NCBI GenBank assembly: GCA_946543495.1
Contig: CAMNLS010000050.1
Span: 1-7,865, forward strand
DNA: 7,865 nucleotides
Direction of reading: 5' to 3'
DNA from: an uncultured Selenomonadales bacterium
GTDB taxonomy: Bacteria > Bacillota > Negativicutes > Selenomonadales > Selenomonadaceae
The notes under the pieces were generated by a model that was not told where the DNA came from, did not search any database, and saw nothing but the letters and a program-made list of their open reading frames with translations. A program made the position numbers and the translations under genes. Below, piece by piece: positions 6,083 through 7,865 of this stretch (position 1 is its first letter; every line of letters starts with the position of its first letter).

Positions 6083-6140
6083 GTACGAACGCGGCAATTA
6101 ACTCCGACTTTATCGACGACTAAAGCGCGACCGCTGTTTG

Positions 6141-6160
6141 GTTACTTTTGCAAAAGTAAC
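6141..6160. repeat. Perfect 20-bp palindrome
   Basis: The arm GTTACTTTTG (6141-6150) is followed directly by its exact reverse complement. It lies between the convergent ATPase and pheA genes, 7 bp before the bidirectional terminator. With no loop it is a DNA palindrome more than an RNA hairpin. Possible roles are a protein-binding site or part of a dispersed intergenic repeat; none is shown here. Confidence 0.6.
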
Positions 6161-6161
6161 T

Positions 6162-6195
6162 AAAAAGTCCCCGCCGCGTTGACGGGGATTTTCTT
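6162..6195. terminator. Bidirectional Rho-independent terminator between the ATPase gene and pheA
   Basis: TCCCCG (6168-6173) pairs with CGGGGA (6183-6188) over a 9-nt loop. On the minus strand the stem is followed by CTTTTTAG, terminating pheA only a few bases after its stop. On the plus strand it is followed by TTTTCTT, terminating the ATPase transcript. Its plus-strand T-tract reaches into the last codon region of pheA. Confidence 0.8.
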
Positions 6196-7030
6196 ATGCC
6201 TGTATGACTGGGAAGGCTCCCAAGTTCTTCAGCCAAATGCTTTTATCGTAAACAGCTCGGATTGATTCTTTTAAAGCGTCGTCGCCAGCATCGGTTTCCA
6301 GTTCAAAAAAGAAGATATACGCGCCTAAAATCGTTCGGGCGGGGCGAGACTCAATTCTGGTCATGTTCACGTTGCGTTTAGCGAATTCTGTAAGCACATC
6401 GCAAAGAGAACCTGCGCGGGAACCGTCAATCTGACAGATAATCAGAACTTTATCGCCGTCGAAGGTCTCGATAGGCTTGGCGTCGCGTGAACGGTACGTT
6501 ATCTCGAAAAATCGCGTGAAGTTGTTTGGATTGTCTTGAATGTCTTTGGAGGCGATTGTCAGACCATTAAGCTTGCCGGCGCGTTCGGTACAAATGGCGG
6601 CAGAAGATTCGTCAACGAGTTCAGCGGCACGAGCAGTAGAGGTTGTCGAGATAATTTCAGCGTTTGGAAAATTCTTATGGATGAACTTCCTGCATTGCGC
6701 GAGCGGTTGGGCGTGCGAGAAGATTTTTTCGACAGATTTAACGTTTGGGCGCGTCATGAGGAAATTTTTGACTTGCCAGACGAGTTCGCGGGCGATTGTC
6801 AAAGTATCGGAGCGCGCCAACGTGTCGAGCGTGATATTTATCGAACCTTCAAGCGAATTTTCGACTGGAACAAGTCCTGCGTCCAATTTCCGTTCCTTGA
6901 CGGCGGTTAATACGTCGAAGATGTCCGCGCAGATTTCCAACTTAAAATCTTCCCGTGAATGTTTTTTAAGCCAAAGAGCCGCCTCCTCTGAGTGTGTGCC
7001 CTTCGGTCCGAGTATTCCTAACGTCTTCAT
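6194..7030 (-). CDS. pheA: Prephenate dehydratase
   Basis: Converts prephenate to phenylpyruvate in phenylalanine biosynthesis. The 278-aa protein is the monofunctional type with no chorismate mutase domain. The catalytic domain (about 1-180) shows GPKGTHSEEAA (8-18), VPVENSLEGSI (54-64), SHAQPLAQC (105-113), STARAA (131-136) and the hallmark TRF at 172-174 (NNFTRFFEI). The ACT regulatory domain (about 193-270) contains GSRAGSLCDVL (203-213) and the ESRP motif (227-230), which normally binds phenylalanine for feedback inhibition. The ATG at 7030 is preferred over an in-frame GTG at 7039, because AGGTG ends 7 nt before the ATG. The upstream exonuclease stops at 7032, one base away, so translation is probably coupled. 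A terminator follows directly. Confidence 0.97.
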   Translation of the reverse strand: MKTLGILGPKGTHSEEAALWLKKHSREDFKLEICADIFDVLTAVKERKLDAGLVPVENSLEGSINITLDTLARSDTLTIARELVWQVKNFLMTRPNVKSVEKIFSHAQPLAQCRKFIHKNFPNAEIISTTSTARAAELVDESSAAICTERAGKLNGLTIASKDIQDNPNNFTRFFEITYRSRDAKPIETFDGDKVLIICQIDGSRAGSLCDVLTEFAKRNVNMTRIESRPARTILGAYIFFFELETDAGDDALKESIRAVYDKSIWLKNLGAFPVIQA

Positions 7031-7031
7031 G

Positions 7032-7688
7032 TCAATCACCTAACTTCAGTTTGCTTAATTCGGGGAAGAGGTCGCCGATTGATTGCGATAACTCCTTGGG
7101 GCGGAGCAAGTCGATAACGGGTTGCATAACGCGGAAGAACTCATCATCGTCCTGAAGGAGCGCAAGGATTGCGGCAGTGTTCGCGGCGTCGGCAAGGGCG
7201 GTGTGTTGCGTGCCCTCGAAGTCACGATTCATCGCGCCGATTGCGTGCTTTAGTGCCAGAGAGCTGTGCAAGCCTATTCTCTCGTCGAAAGCCTTCTGCA
7301 AGTCCCGCCATTGCCTTTCGAGCTTGCCAACGTCATAGCCTGGAATCTTGAAGCGGCATTCGTCGCGGAGCTGATTAATATCCGAGTTGCTCCACGAATA
7401 AAGCGTCATGTCCCACGTCCCAATCCAATCCATGAAGTTTTGAAACGCCTCAGGGAACAGCGGCTTATCGGCGACAGTCTCTTGCGTTATGCCCGTCAAC
7501 TTGGTTATGTGCTTAGTAATCTCGCCGTATTGCGGGCGAACGTAGCATTGGAATTCGTCAACCATGTTATAATCTGCGTTGAGTTTCACCGCGCCAATCT
7601 CAATGACTTCATCGGTAGTAAATCGTCGCACGTCTTTGAGATTCTTGTTGACGGGATTCATTTCCAAATCAATCACAATGTGAACCAA
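7032..7688 (-). CDS. DEDDh 3'-5' exonuclease (KapD/DnaQ-like)
   Basis: Predicted cytoplasmic exonuclease of the DnaQ-like superfamily, acting on DNA or RNA 3' ends with two metal ions. In the 218-aa protein the catalytic motifs are visible: Exo I DLE (D7, E9), Exo II around D103 in SWSNSDINQL, Exo III H162 and D167 in HTALADAANTAAI. All four acidic residues and the histidine are present, so it should be active. It resembles stand-alone exonucleases such as KapD or RNase T-like proteins more than the polymerase III epsilon subunit; the substrate is not predictable. The start is TTG at 7688: AGGAGG (7702-7697) lies 8 nt upstream, and the next in-frame ATG is already inside motif I. It is the first gene of an operon with pheA. 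I find no convincing promoter before it. Confidence 0.9.
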   Translation of the reverse strand: MVHIVIDLEMNPVNKNLKDVRRFTTDEVIEIGAVKLNADYNMVDEFQCYVRPQYGEITKHITKLTGITQETVADKPLFPEAFQNFMDWIGTWDMTLYSWSNSDINQLRDECRFKIPGYDVGKLERQWRDLQKAFDERIGLHSSLALKHAIGAMNRDFEGTQHTALADAANTAAILALLQDDDEFFRVMQPVIDLLRPKELSQSIGDLFPELSKLKLGD

Positions 7689-7764
7689 ATTATCAACCTC
7701 CTAATAGCTTTGTTAGTTGATAATTCTGGTTGCGTCTGAAAATATCCTGCTTAGAAAGTTTTTA

Positions 7765-7793
7765 TTGACAAAATTAAAGGCGTATGATAACAT
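7765..7793 (+). promoter_or_regulatory. Candidate promoter of the initiator tRNA gene
   Basis: A perfect TTGACA -35 (7765-7770) is followed by GTATGATAACAT. The -10 could be TAACAT (7788-7793, 17-bp spacing) or GATAAC (7786-7791, 15-bp spacing). It lies about 35 bp before the tRNA on the same strand, as expected of a strong stable-RNA promoter. Confidence 0.6.
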
Positions 7794-7828
7794 GCGCCGT
7801 GTTGTGGGCAAGTGTTCATGACAAGAGC

Positions 7829-7865
7829 CGCGGGGTGGAGCAGTCGGTAGCTCGTCGGGCTCATA
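7829..7865 (+). tRNA. Initiator tRNA-Met (CAU), 3' half cut by window edge
   Basis: The 5' half of tRNA-fMet is present: acceptor arm CGCGGGG (7829-7835) starting with C1 typical of initiators, D stem GAGC/GCTC (7838-7841, 7850-7853), D loop AGTCGGTA, and anticodon stem TCGGG (7855-7859) with three consecutive stem G's, another initiator mark. The anticodon loop reads CTCATA with CAT at 7862-7864. The sequence ends one base later. It is divergent from the exonuclease-pheA operon. Confidence 0.95.

Overview
The window reads as a chromosomal segment of a motile, diderm member of the Bacillota, most plausibly a Negativicutes (Selenomonas-like). This is an inference: strong AGGAGG-type ribosome binding sites, GTG/TTG starts and Rho-independent terminators fit Bacillota, the two chemoreceptors are classical transmembrane MCPs, and the thymidylate kinase has a P-loop variant that I recall from Clostridia/Negativicutes. 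Nothing in the window fixes the species, and base composition is moderate and even throughout.

Layout. Positions 1-3408 (minus strand) hold two tandem paralogous methyl-accepting chemotaxis proteins. The downstream copy is cut by the left window edge; the upstream copy is complete (582 aa). Each has its own promoter and a long 5' leader, and a strong terminator separates them, so they are two transcription units. Both leaders share a conserved foldable core of about 50 nt, and each has competing hairpins near the Shine-Dalgarno. This is the most interesting signal in the window: a candidate unassigned cis-regulatory RNA on chemoreceptor mRNAs. Positions 3409-3625 are gene-free apart from a terminator for the next gene.

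Positions 3626-4276 (minus) encode a thymidylate kinase, and 4362-5231 (minus) a LysR-type regulator. Divergent to the regulator is an ABC transporter ATPase (5340-6044, plus) with no permease beside it. The intergenic space has a promoter for the ATPase with a T-N11-A dyad between -35 and -10, which makes the LysR protein a candidate regulator of it. Positions 6045-6193 hold a perfect 20-bp palindrome and a bidirectional terminator between convergent genes.

Positions 6194-7688 (minus) form a two-gene operon: a DEDDh 3'-5' exonuclease of the KapD/DnaQ type (TTG start) followed, with 1 nt between stop and start, by prephenate dehydratase (pheA, phenylalanine biosynthesis). At the right edge, on the plus strand, lies the 5' half of an initiator tRNA (CAU anticodon, C1 at the 5' end), cut just after the anticodon, with a promoter candidate upstream.

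The genes are mostly housekeeping or sensory. I see no phage, IS element, CRISPR array or defence cluster.
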